DNA from: Paenibacillus taichungensis
GTDB taxonomy: Bacteria; Bacillota; Bacilli; Paenibacillales; Paenibacillaceae
Assembly (NCBI RefSeq): GCF_003287275.1
Contig: NZ_QEVW01000023.1
Location: 1-53,525 of the forward strand
Direction: 5' to 3'
Length of the DNA stretch: 53,525 bases
The position numbers were made by a program, and so were the translations under genes. Positions 7,914 through 15,575 of this stretch are shown in pieces; position 1 is the first letter of the stretch, and each line of letters starts with the position of its first letter. The notes beneath the pieces were generated by a model. That model had not been told where the DNA came from and searched no databases. It saw only the letters and a list, made by a program, of their open reading frames with translations.

Positions 7914-9167
7914 TTAATCGGTTTCTCGCCACACATCTGCACCTAGCAGACGCAGATTGGTTACTAGATGATCGTACCCACGATCAATAAACTCAACGCC
8001 TGTCACTTCAGTCACACCTTCACTGACGGTGAGACCTGCGATCACTAGCGCTGCACCAGCGCGAAGATCGGATGCTTTTACCTTGGCCGCATTCAATGCA
8101 CTGCCTTCAATAATAGCTGAACGCCCTTCCACACGGATTTTTGCGCCCATGCGTACCAACTCAGGAACGTGCTTGAATCGATTGCTATATACAAAGTCGC
8201 TCAGGACACTCACACCCGTTGCCTGTGTCAACACACTGGTCATCGGGGACTGCAAATCCGTCGGGAAGCCGGGATATACGAGTGCTTTAACGTCCACATG
8301 ATTGTAGCTTGGTTTGCCAATGACGCGAATACTTTCATCCAGCTCTTCAATGCCAACGCCCATCTCCAGTAACTTTGCCGTCAAAGCCTCCAGGTGTTTG
8401 GGAATGACATTGTCAATCAGAACATCGCCACGCGTCGCAGCAGCAGCGATCATATACGTACCTGCTTGTATACGGTCCGGAATGATGGAATGACGGCAAC
8501 CCTTAAGCTCCGACACACCTTCGATACGGATCGTTTCGGTACCGGCACCCTTAATACTGGCACCCATTGAATTCAGAAGTGTTGCTACATCTATAATCTC
8601 AGGCTCTTTAGCCGCGTTTTCGATAATTGTAGAGCCTTTGGCACGAGTAGCCGCCAGCATGATGTTAATGGTTGCACCTACACTGCTTACATCAAGATAA
8701 ATCTTTGCTCCGCGCAGCTCTTTGGCATGCAAATGAATGGAGCCATGTTCGTTCGTTACGGTTGCGCCAAGCGCTTCAAACCCTTTGATATGTTGATCAA
8801 TCGGACGAGGCTCAAAGTTACAGCCCCCAGGTAAACCAATGGTTGCTTCTTTAAAACGCCCAAGCAATGCCCCCATCATATAATACGAAGCACGCAGCTT
8901 CTTCACGGGACCATTCGGCATGGGAATGGATTTAATATCGGAAGGATCGATTTTCATCTGACTGCCTTCCCAATGTACACGAGCTCCGAGTTCCTCCAAA
9001 ATTTCTGCATAAACCGCCACGTCACTCAAAAGCGGCAGGTTGTCCAGCACGACTTCTGACTCGGCAAGCAATGCTGCAGGAATAAGCGCGATGGCGCTGT
9101 TCTTGGCGCCGCTTATAGTTACAGTTCCCTGTAACGGACGTCCGCCACTAATCATCAATTTTTCCAT
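7914..9167 (-). CDS. murA: UDP-N-acetylglucosamine 1-carboxyvinyltransferase
   Basis: First committed step of peptidoglycan synthesis: transfers enolpyruvate from PEP to UDP-GlcNAc in the cytoplasm. From the chosen ATG (9167, with AGGGGG upstream) the protein has 417 residues, normal for MurA. An upstream in-frame extension lacks family similarity and was dropped. K22 (SGAKNS) and the catalytic, fosfomycin-target Cys at 116 (GLPGGCNFEPRPIDQH) are present. The loop after the Cys reads NFEPRP rather than the more common IGxRP. Firmicutes usually carry two paralogs; the place between fbaA and rho corresponds to murZ (murAB) of B. subtilis. Confidence 0.95.
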   Translation of the reverse strand: MEKLMISGGRPLQGTVTISGAKNSAIALIPAALLAESEVVLDNLPLLSDVAVYAEILEELGARVHWEGSQMKIDPSDIKSIPMPNGPVKKLRASYYMMGALLGRFKEATIGLPGGCNFEPRPIDQHIKGFEALGATVTNEHGSIHLHAKELRGAKIYLDVSSVGATINIMLAATRAKGSTIIENAAKEPEIIDVATLLNSMGASIKGAGTETIRIEGVSELKGCRHSIIPDRIQAGTYMIAAAATRGDVLIDNVIPKHLEALTAKLLEMGVGIEELDESIRVIGKPSYNHVDVKALVYPGFPTDLQSPMTSVLTQATGVSVLSDFVYSNRFKHVPELVRMGAKIRVEGRSAIIEGSALNAAKVKASDLRAGAALVIAGLTVSEGVTEVTGVEFIDRGYDHLVTNLRLLGADVWRETD

Positions 9168-9254
9168 AAAGCTTAATGTCCCCCTACGTGTTTTGCAGCC
9201 GGTTAACGGCAATACGTGCTGTTGGCTTTCGATGTAGAAATAAGGCGTGAAAAT

Positions 9255-9285
9255 GGAAAGACACCGGCTAGGCGGTGTTCTTTCC
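9255..9285 (-). terminator. fbaA terminator
   Basis: Minus strand GGAAAGAACACCG-CCTAG-CCGGTGTCTTTCC followed by ATTTTC; it begins 32 nt after the fbaA stop. The U-run is short, so partial readthrough into murA is possible. Confidence 0.6.
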
Positions 9286-9316
9286 ACTTTCACAGTATGG
9301 AACTGGTAAAGAAAAA

Positions 9317-10171
9317 TTACGCTTTGTTGTTGGAACCAAACTCGCGAATTTTACCTTTAACGGTTTCTTTGATTGCATCACGGCCTGGTACGATGAATGT
9401 ACGTGGATCGTAAGCATCTGGTTTAGCTGCAAGCACTTCGCGAACCACTTTGGAGAACGAAATTTGGTTCTCAGTGTTCACGTTGATTTTGGAAGTTCCC
9501 AAGGAAATCGCTTTGTCGATATCATGTTTAGGGATACCTGTACCACCATGCAGTACCAGTGGTACGTTAACTGCATCGCGAACTTCTTCCATTTCTTTGA
9601 AGCCCAAGTTAGGCTCGCCATGGTAAGGACCGTGTACGGAACCAAGAGCTGGAGCCAATGTGTCGATACCTGTTTCTTTAACGATACGTACACACTCGTT
9701 CAGGTCAGCGTACATGATACCACCGATAACATCGTCTTCTTGTCCACCAACAGTACCTACTTCAGCTTCTACAGAAACGCCTTTAGCGTGTGCATATTCA
9801 ACTACTTTTTTAGTCATTTCGATGTTTTCATCGATGGAGTGGTGGGAACCGTCGATCATTACGGATGTAAATCCAGCATCGATCGCTTCTTTACACTTAT
9901 CAAAGCTGGAACCGTGATCCAGGTGAATAGCAACTGGAACAGTGATTTTCATGTCGTGAATGAGTCCTTCTACCATTTTAACTACTGTGTAGAAACCGCT
10001 CATGTGACGCGCTGCGCCTTCGGATACGCCCAAAATTACTGGGGATTTCTCTTCTTCAGCAGCAGCAAGAATCGCTTGAGTCCACTCAAGGTTATTGATG
10101 TTGTATTGACCAACTGCATATTTTCCTTCGAGTGCTTTGTTCAACATGTCTGTCATAGATACTAATGGCAT
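9317..10171 (-). CDS. fbaA: Class II fructose-1,6-bisphosphate aldolase
   Basis: Zinc-dependent aldolase of glycolysis and gluconeogenesis, splitting fructose-1,6-bisphosphate into DHAP and glyceraldehyde-3-phosphate. The 284 residues match the Bacillus enzyme. Metal and substrate motifs are visible: VAIHLDHGSSFDKC (zinc ligand His), VEAEVGTVGGQEDD, LAPALGSVHGPYHGEP and LVLHGGTGIP. The ATG at 10171 has AGGAGG 9 nt upstream. It follows spo0F as in B. subtilis, but the transaldolase and glpX genes that I recall from the Bacillus cluster are absent here. Its codons are strongly biased, as expected for an abundant enzyme. Confidence 0.97.
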   Translation of the reverse strand: MPLVSMTDMLNKALEGKYAVGQYNINNLEWTQAILAAAEEEKSPVILGVSEGAARHMSGFYTVVKMVEGLIHDMKITVPVAIHLDHGSSFDKCKEAIDAGFTSVMIDGSHHSIDENIEMTKKVVEYAHAKGVSVEAEVGTVGGQEDDVIGGIMYADLNECVRIVKETGIDTLAPALGSVHGPYHGEPNLGFKEMEEVRDAVNVPLVLHGGTGIPKHDIDKAISLGTSKINVNTENQISFSKVVREVLAAKPDAYDPRTFIVPGRDAIKETVKGKIREFGSNNKA

Positions 10172-10238
10172 GGTTTCAATCCTCCTAGGGGTGTTGGGTT
10201 GTGTCTATGGTTTTTAGCCGAAATCACATACGGGCTTA

Positions 10239-10244
10239 TTATAC
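10239..10244 (-). promoter_or_regulatory. fbaA extended -10 promoter element
   Basis: Minus strand TGGTATAAT, an extended -10 (TGn-TATAAT), about 70 nt before fbaA. No good -35 at 17 bp; a TTGACA lies only 10 bp upstream and is probably irrelevant. Confidence 0.4.
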
Positions 10245-10407
10245 CACATCCCATGTCAAATACTAAACAAGCATTTGCAAAAATGCTGTGCTTTGCAGCA
10301 CAGTTTTCATAGACACAGCATGACGACGTCCCTATTTCCAATATTCCCCGGATGCTTGACCGAAATACCCTGCATACCCACCCGTAAACTCTCACAGCTT
10401 CACACGC

Positions 10408-10432
10408 AAAAAAATCCTGTATCTACAGGATT
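10408..10432 (-). terminator. spo0F terminator overlapping the stop codon
   Basis: Minus strand AATCCTGTA-GA-TACAGGATT followed by a T run. The upstream arm starts at the last base of the spo0F stop codon, so the transcript would have almost no 3' UTR. Confidence 0.8.
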
Positions 10433-10818
10433 CAGCTGCACTTATTCGCAGTATCATTTCGAAGCTGCATATTGACTGCCACACGCATTTCATCGATATC
10501 AAACGGTTTCGTAAAGTGCATGAGCGCTCCAAGATCCGTCGCTTCTTTGATCATGTCCAGTTCACCGTAGGCCGTCATCATGATGACTTTGATATCCGGA
10601 TCAATTTCCTTAATATGTTTCAGAATTTCCAGGCCATCCATGCCAGGAATCTTCATATCAAGCAGCACAAGATCAGGTTTGTCATTATTTACTATCTCCA
10701 GGGCGATCTTCCCATTAGGCGCTTGGAATGTATTATATCCTTCGCTGCTGAACACTTCCATTAACAGGATTCGAATACCATTTTGGTCATCAACAATCAA
10801 AACTTTTTTATTTTCCAC
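10432..10818 (-). CDS. spo0F: Sporulation phosphorelay response regulator Spo0F
   Basis: Single-domain receiver of 128 residues that carries phosphoryl groups from sporulation kinases to Spo0B. The acidic pocket D10-D11, the phosphorylated D54 (LLDMK), T82 (MMTAYG), Y84, H101 and K104 (FTKPF) fall at the same numbers as in B. subtilis Spo0F. There is no DNA-binding domain. The start is GTG (10816-10818) with AGGAGG 7 nt upstream. It lies between pyrG and fbaA as in Bacillus, has its own terminator, and is preceded by a sigma-H-like promoter. Confidence 0.96.
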   Translation of the reverse strand: MENKKVLIVDDQNGIRILLMEVFSSEGYNTFQAPNGKIALEIVNNDKPDLVLLDMKIPGMDGLEILKHIKEIDPDIKVIMMTAYGELDMIKEATDLGALMHFTKPFDIDEMRVAVNMQLRNDTANKCS

Positions 10819-10890
10819 TGAGTAACCTCCTAGAATTAGGAAAGCATGTACGTCTGAATCTGGATAACAATCCCATAGTCGTCATGATAA

Positions 10891-10919
10891 GTATTCTACC
10901 TTACCCATTGAAATCCTGC
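10891..10919 (-). promoter_or_regulatory. Candidate sigma-H promoter of spo0F
   Basis: Minus strand GCAGGATTT (10911-10919), 11-bp spacer, GTAGAATAC (10891-10899). This fits the sigma-H consensus RnAGGAwWW - 11/12 bp - RnnGAATWW in all but the last base. spo0F of B. subtilis also has a sigma-H promoter, so the assignment is well supported. Confidence 0.7.
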
Positions 10920-10966
10920 TTACATCCCAAAATGCCAAAAACCATTTTCGGTTAACTTTACGCACT

Positions 10967-10992
10967 AAAAAAGGATGCCCCCAGCACCCTTA
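10967..10992 (-). terminator. pyrG terminator
   Basis: Minus strand AAGGGTGC-TGGGG-GCATCCTT followed by TTTT, 47 nt after the pyrG stop. Confidence 0.8.
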
Positions 10993-11038
10993 TCGGCTGC
11001 CAAGAACATCCATTTATTTATAACTTAATGATCAAAAC

Positions 11039-12643
11039 TTATTTTCCAGCGCTCTCCAGGGAAGCTTTTACAAACTCACGGAACAACGGCTGTGGGCGGT
11101 TCGGACGGGAAGTGAATTCCGGGTGGAATTGTACTGCCAAGAACCATGGGTGTCCCGGAAGCTCCACGATCTCAACCAGACGTCCATCCGGGGATGTACC
11201 CGAGATAACCAAGCCGGCTTTTTCAATCGCTTCACGGTATTCATTGTTGAACTCGTACCGGTGACGGTGTCTCTCATAAACCAGTTCGTCATCATAACAA
11301 GACATTGCCAAGGAACCTTCCTGAAGCTTACAAGGATACAGACCCAGACGCATTGTACCACCCAGGTTTTCGATATCTTTTTGTTCAGGCAACAGGTCGA
11401 TTACCGGGAACTCTGTAGCTGGATTAATCTCGGAGCTGTTCGCTCCAGTCAAACCAACGATGGAACGTGCATATTCAATAACGGAAACCTGCATACCCAG
11501 GCAAATACCGAAGAACGGAATTTGTTTCTCACGGGCATAACGAATCGCCGATACTTTACCTTCAATACCCCGATCACCAAATCCGCCTGGTACGAGGATC
11601 CCGCCTACGCCGTTCAGCAGATCGCCCACATTTTCATCCGTGATATCTTCGGAATGAATCCAGCGGATCTTCACATCAGCATTGGATGCAAATCCTGCAT
11701 GAGACAAGGATTCAACAACACTCAAATAAGCATCATGCAAAGCTACATATTTACCTACAATGGCAATCTCCACTGTATGCTTCAGCTTGTTGATACGGTC
11801 AACCAGCCCTTCCCACTCGCTCATATCCGGTGCAGGAGTAGTCAGCTTCAGGTGATTCACCACGATCTCATCCAAACCTTCTTCACGCAGGTTCAAAGGC
11901 ACTTGGTACAATGTGTCTGCATCACGGCATTCCACCACGGCATTTTCATCAATATCACAGAAGAGAGCGATTTTAGCTTTCATGTCTTTGGACAGCTCAT
12001 ACTCTGTACGGCATACAATGACGTTCGGCTGAATTCCGATGCTGCGCAATTCCTTCACACTGTGCTGCGTTGGTTTGGTTTTCACTTCGCCGGCAGCCTT
12101 GATGTAAGGAATAAGTGTTACATGGATGTACATGACGTTGTCACGACCTACATCACTCTTGATTTGACGAATAGCTTCCAGGAACGGCAAGCTCTCGATG
12201 TCACCTACCGTACCGCCGATCTCCGTTATAACAACATCCGAACCCGCTTCACGTCCTGCGCGGAATACGCGCTCTTTGATCTCGTTCGTAATGTGTGGAA
12301 TGACTTGTACCGTTCCGCCCAGATATTCCCCGCGTCGCTCTTTGCTGATGACGGAGGAGTATACTTTACCAGTCGTGACGTTGCTGTTTTTGGAGAGGTT
12401 GATGTCAATAAAACGTTCGTAGTGGCCAAGGTCAAGATCCGTTTCCGCGCCATCATCCGTTACAAAAACCTCACCATGCTGATAAGGACTCATTGTTCCC
12501 GGGTCGATATTGATGTATGGATCAAATTTTTGAATGGTTACCTTCAACCCTCTGTTTTTCAGCAATCTGCCCAGCGAGGCAGCCGTTATCCCTTTGCCCA
12601 GGGAGGACACAACTCCGCCCGTCACGAAAATATACTTTGTCAC
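11039..12643 (-). CDS. pyrG: CTP synthase
   Basis: Converts UTP to CTP using ATP and glutamine. The 534 residues comprise an N-terminal amidoligase domain (TKYIFVTGGVVSSLGKGI; later EIGGTVGDIESLPFLEAIRQ) and a C-terminal class I glutaminase with the nucleophile Cys in FFGICLGMQ and the His-Glu pair in AVQFHPEF. The GTG start at 12641-12643 is chosen because GGAGGG lies 8 nt before it and the protein then begins exactly like other CTP synthases. A hairpin terminator lies in its leader (12726-12771), so attenuation is possible. Confidence 0.96.
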   Translation of the reverse strand: MTKYIFVTGGVVSSLGKGITAASLGRLLKNRGLKVTIQKFDPYINIDPGTMSPYQHGEVFVTDDGAETDLDLGHYERFIDINLSKNSNVTTGKVYSSVISKERRGEYLGGTVQVIPHITNEIKERVFRAGREAGSDVVITEIGGTVGDIESLPFLEAIRQIKSDVGRDNVMYIHVTLIPYIKAAGEVKTKPTQHSVKELRSIGIQPNVIVCRTEYELSKDMKAKIALFCDIDENAVVECRDADTLYQVPLNLREEGLDEIVVNHLKLTTPAPDMSEWEGLVDRINKLKHTVEIAIVGKYVALHDAYLSVVESLSHAGFASNADVKIRWIHSEDITDENVGDLLNGVGGILVPGGFGDRGIEGKVSAIRYAREKQIPFFGICLGMQVSVIEYARSIVGLTGANSSEINPATEFPVIDLLPEQKDIENLGGTMRLGLYPCKLQEGSLAMSCYDDELVYERHRHRYEFNNEYREAIEKAGLVISGTSPDGRLVEIVELPGHPWFLAVQFHPEFTSRPNRPQPLFREFVKASLESAGK

Positions 12644-12725
12644 TATTATTACCCTCCTAATATAAGTACAGAAATTCAGGCGATATATGGTATTATCGTA
12701 ACCCGTTTCCCAGGTAATCATCGTT

Positions 12726-12771
12726 AAAAAGAGCAATGGCAGAAATTCCCTGCATCTGCGAACTGCTCTTT
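12726..12771 (-). terminator. Intrinsic terminator in the pyrG leader region
   Basis: Minus strand AAAGAGCA ... TGCTCTTT with an inner GCAGA/TCTGC stem, then TTTTT. It begins about 130 nt before the pyrG start and downstream of the rpoE terminator. It could be an attenuator of pyrG, as in B. subtilis, or end a short independent RNA. The 5' arm is not the C/U-rich type used for the B. subtilis G-addition mechanism. Confidence 0.7.
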
Positions 12772-12976
12772 CATGCGAAGACCGTGTGTAAACAACGTTG
12801 TTCTACAGCGTAGAATGGTGCAAACCTTCCGGGAGCCAACTACCGGGCCTGTCCCTAAACAGATATCATTTCATCGATCCATTCGGTGTTTTGGATATAC
12901 AAAAATAGACCACGGATTGTTGGCCGGGAGCATGCGGAATTCAAATCATTTTGCAAAATTCTGCCTCTAAAAATAC

Positions 12977-13010
12977 AAAAAAAGTACTCCCGCAGGACGG
13001 GGCACTTTTT
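12977..13010 (-). terminator. rpoE terminator
   Basis: Minus strand AAAAGTGCCCCG-TCCTG-CGGGAGTACTTTT with a further T run; arms pair with one bulge. It lies about 125 nt after the rpoE stop. Confidence 0.75.
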
Positions 13011-13054
13011 ATAAAAAACATAAATATTTTGTCGCTCATTCATAAGCCCATGCA

Positions 13055-13117
13055 ATAGTTTACCCGTTACCCCGTCTGCTGTCAAGGCTGACTATGCGGG
13101 GAAAACGGGTAAACTAT
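13055..13117. repeat. Long imperfect inverted repeat after rpoE
   Basis: Left arm 13055-13074 (ATAGTTTACCCGTTACCCCG) pairs with right arm 13097-13117; the outer 14 bp are perfect and an inner CCCCG/CGGGG pairs across a small bulge. No T run follows, so it is not a standard terminator. It lies 19 nt beyond the rpoE stop codon, ahead of a separate ordinary terminator. Confidence 0.85.
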
Positions 13118-13135
13118 CGACATCAAAAATGACTG

Positions 13136-13711
13136 CTACTTATCGGAATCGTCGTCAAATTCACCCTCGTCTTCGGACTCTTCTTCATCGTCTTCATCGA
13201 GGTCTTCCTCTTCCAAATCGTCATCTTCAACCAGAACTTCTTCATCGCCATCTTCTTCGTCAAAGATGTCGTCTTCGTCATCATCATCGTCATCATCATC
13301 TTCGTCCTGATCATCGTCAGAATTATCGAAGTCTTCGTCGCTGTTATAGCTGTCTTCCTCTTCCCCGAAGTCCTCATCTTCCAGATCATCGTCTTCATCG
13401 TTGATGATGCGCGGACGCTTCGCACCCGTCATGGTATCTTCCGATCCAGCTACCGGATACCAGCGCTTCAAGCCCCACAGACTTGTACCGACGCAAGCAA
13501 AACGGCCATCGATATTAATCTCGGTATATAGCTGGGCGATAAACTCGTTGATTTCTTCATCAGTCATTCCGCGCTGTTTAGCTACCTCATTCATCAAATC
13601 ACGGTAGTAATACGGCGTATTGGCCGCTTTCAGCACCATAAAGGCGAGGTCCACCAAAGGAATCTCTCTGACCTTTTCTTTATCAATTTTCAAATTGAGC
13701 GAGGTACTCAC
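13136..13711 (-). CDS. rpoE: DNA-directed RNA polymerase delta subunit
   Basis: Firmicute-specific RNA polymerase subunit that lowers non-specific DNA binding and speeds recycling. The folded N-terminal HARE-HTH domain spans about residues 1-90 (VDLAFMVLKAANTPYYYRDLMNEV ... GLKRWYP). The rest is an extremely acidic tail of Asp and Glu, about 100 residues. The chosen start is GTG (13709-13711), with GAGGAAG upstream, giving 191 residues. pyrG follows on the same strand as in B. subtilis, separated by a long spacer with two hairpins. Confidence 0.93.
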   Translation of the reverse strand: MSTSLNLKIDKEKVREIPLVDLAFMVLKAANTPYYYRDLMNEVAKQRGMTDEEINEFIAQLYTEINIDGRFACVGTSLWGLKRWYPVAGSEDTMTGAKRPRIINDEDDDLEDEDFGEEEDSYNSDEDFDNSDDDQDEDDDDDDDDEDDIFDEEDGDEEVLVEDDDLEEEDLDEDDEEESEDEGEFDDDSDK

Positions 13712-13947
13712 TGACAGACACTTCCTCTCACACAAAATTCACTTTATATCCCTACGAACTGGAACGTTACGTATAACATATCCATTAACAAACCTAAGTA
13801 AAACCTATTTAGCCTCAAAAAGCAAGTTTTTATGTATGGATGTCTCATAATTCCAAGAAGCAACCTCAAACGAGCAATGTACACACCCGTAAGAGACATC
13901 TAACTCGTGGACTTAACGTCCTTTGTGCAAAAAAAGCGTCATCATAT

Positions 13948-13973
13948 AAAAAAGACGGAGTCCCCTCCGCCTT
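13948..13973 (-). terminator. Terminator of a short minus-strand RNA upstream of rpoE
   Basis: Minus strand AAGGCGGAG-GGGA-CTCCGTCTT followed by TTTT. No gene ends here on the minus strand. Upstream lies a second hairpin (about 13985-14015, minus ACCTTG..AGGA-GCGA-TCCT..CAAGG). Together they look like a leader or small RNA between the divergent subtilase and rpoE. The rest of the 460-bp interval shows no gene. Confidence 0.6.
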
Positions 13974-14064
13974 CTGACTGTATACCCTTGAAAGGATCGC
14001 TCCTCACCAAGGTCCCCGCAAGAGCCCTCTAGCCCTCCATCCATCATATGTCCCTGCGCCCGTT

Positions 14065-14093
14065 TTGACACGAAGAGAATGTGTTTTTGTAAA
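14065..14093 (+). promoter_or_regulatory. Candidate subtilase promoter
   Basis: TTGACA (14065-14070), 17 bp, TGTAAA (14088-14093), about 80 nt before the subtilase ATG. The -35 is perfect, the -10 is weak. Confidence 0.45.
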
Positions 14094-14175
14094 AAAAGGG
14101 CAGGTTCCCCATGCGGCGGGATCAATGCATTCATAGAATACCTCAGCATGTTCTTCCCGAAGGGGGCTGCCCATT

Positions 14176-15330
14176 ATGGACTATACTGGTTTTCTACATC
14201 AATTGGTTGAAGGAATGCAACGTCCCGAACCAGAACAGGGGCGGCGGTACCTGATCCGGTTCGCCAAACCGAAGCAATACGAAGCCTGCCTCGTGGAACT
14301 GTCGCGGATGAGGAATGAATTTACGGATCTTGGTATGGTACGCTCCTCCCGGCTGGCCCGCTCTATTATCGCCCCGGTGCATGACCCAGAAGAATTAGCT
14401 CGCTACAGTGATGAGATTACGGTAGAAGAAGATGTATCCATTTCCCTGCATGCCACCGCGCTTCACAGTAAACCGAGCAGTGCTCAGGGCATACCTTGGG
14501 GCGTCAAACAGATTCACGCTCCCAAAGTATGGTCCGTATCCACAGGACATCGGATCAAAATCGGCGTGATCGACACAGGTGCCGATTATCAACACCCTGA
14601 TCTTCGCTATTCGCTGGCACGCGGAATCAATCTGTTAAACCGCAGTCTGCTCCCTCATGATGATAACGGTCATGGCACTCATATTGCCGGAACCATTGCC
14701 GCAGCCAATAGTACGGCAGGTATGATTGGCGTAGCTCCTCGCTCGCTGATCTACCCGGTGAAGGCATTCGACCATAATGGTTCGGCCTTCGTGTCAGACA
14801 TTGTGCTTGGCATCGATTGGTGTGTTCGCAATCGGGTCGATATTATCAATATGAGCTTTGGCATGAAAACGCGTAGCAAAGCATTGCTTGATGTTGTGAA
14901 CCGTGCCTATCAAGCCGGGATTGTCATTGTTGCTTCGTCAGGAAATGACGGCAAACGCCGCAGCATTGATTATCCGGCACGTTATCCTCAAACGATATCG
15001 GTTGGGGCAACCGACAAAAACCGGCGGATTGCCTCGTTCAGTAACCGGGGTGCATACGTCGATGTATATGCGCCAGGGGACAAAATTGTTTCCTCCTGGG
15101 TGCAAGGCAAGCACCATGAAATGAGCGGCACCTCCATGGCGACTTCGCATGTCAGTGGCGCCATAGCGCTCTTACTTGCTAAGCATCCAGGCCTGTCGCC
15201 AGCCGAGATCAAAACGCTCGTGAAGCGCGCAACCGTTCCGCTGCGCGCACGCAAGACCACCACCGCGAAGAGCAAAATACGCGGTGGGGAGATTGACGCC
15301 CTCAAGCTGATGCAGGAGGGCGGAGGGTAA
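14176..15330 (+). CDS. S8 family subtilisin-like serine protease without signal peptide
   Basis: A 384-residue subtilase. The catalytic triad is D133 (GVIDTG), H166 (NGHGTHIAG) and S320 (SGTSMATSHVSGA), with the oxyanion Asn at 257 (ASSGNDG). The first about 100 residues are a separate region containing RYLIRFAKPKQYEA, possibly a propeptide-like domain. No signal peptide or transmembrane segment is seen at the N-terminus, so either it acts inside the cell like the intracellular subtilisins or it leaves by an unusual route. AAGGGGG lies 9 nt before the ATG. It is monocistronic, divergent from rpoE and convergent with argS. The last 150 bases are much richer in GC than the start. Confidence 0.92.
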   Translation: MDYTGFLHQLVEGMQRPEPEQGRRYLIRFAKPKQYEACLVELSRMRNEFTDLGMVRSSRLARSIIAPVHDPEELARYSDEITVEEDVSISLHATALHSKPSSAQGIPWGVKQIHAPKVWSVSTGHRIKIGVIDTGADYQHPDLRYSLARGINLLNRSLLPHDDNGHGTHIAGTIAAANSTAGMIGVAPRSLIYPVKAFDHNGSAFVSDIVLGIDWCVRNRVDIINMSFGMKTRSKALLDVVNRAYQAGIVIVASSGNDGKRRSIDYPARYPQTISVGATDKNRRIASFSNRGAYVDVYAPGDKIVSSWVQGKHHEMSGTSMATSHVSGAIALLLAKHPGLSPAEIKTLVKRATVPLRARKTTTAKSKIRGGEIDALKLMQEGGG

Positions 15331-15332
15331 AC

Positions 15333-15436
15333 AGCGCCGCCTGCCGCAGGGAGCCGTGCCGTGAATCATCGCTAAGCGCAGCACTGCTGCGCGTTGTGAT
15401 GATTCACGGTGGTTGCCCCTGGCGGCAGGCAGCGCT
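15333..15436. repeat. 104-nt GC-rich palindrome
   Basis: Nested inverted repeats make almost the whole segment one hairpin: AGCGC/GCGCT at the ends, CGCCTGCCGC against GGCGGCAGGC, GTGAATCATC (15361-15370) against GATGATTCAC (15398-15407), and an inner GCGCAGC-ACT-GCTGCGC. It lies directly after the subtilase stop codon and before a separate bidirectional terminator. Confidence 0.9.
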
Positions 15437-15482
15437 CGATCTGGGTGCCTCGGGGCCGTATGAACTCGGCCGCGGGCACAGC

Positions 15483-15535
15483 AAAAAGTCTCCATGTCCA
15501 CGCTGCATTGCAAGCGTGGTGCATGGAGACTTTTT
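15483..15535. terminator. Bidirectional terminator between subtilase and argS
   Basis: AAAAAGTCTCCATG pairs perfectly with CATGGAGACTTTTT, with an inner CCACGCT/AGCGTGG stem. The A run and T run on either side let it work on both strands for the convergent genes. Confidence 0.93.
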
Positions 15536-15575
15536 GTCAAAGCCATAGGGCGGTTGCACACCGCCAGGGCTCGAA

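Noticed and set aside
9275..10165. A 296-codon open frame on the plus strand across fbaA
   Set aside because: Antisense shadow of the highly codon-biased fbaA gene; rich in Phe, Cys and His without domains.
11123..12727. A 534-codon open frame on the plus strand across pyrG
   Set aside because: It is the mirror of pyrG, has no ribosome site, and its translation looks like antisense of a biased coding sequence.
13913..14149. A 78-codon minus-strand frame upstream of rpoE
   Set aside because: No ribosome site, runs through the terminator hairpin, and composition is unlike coding sequence; better read as structured RNA.
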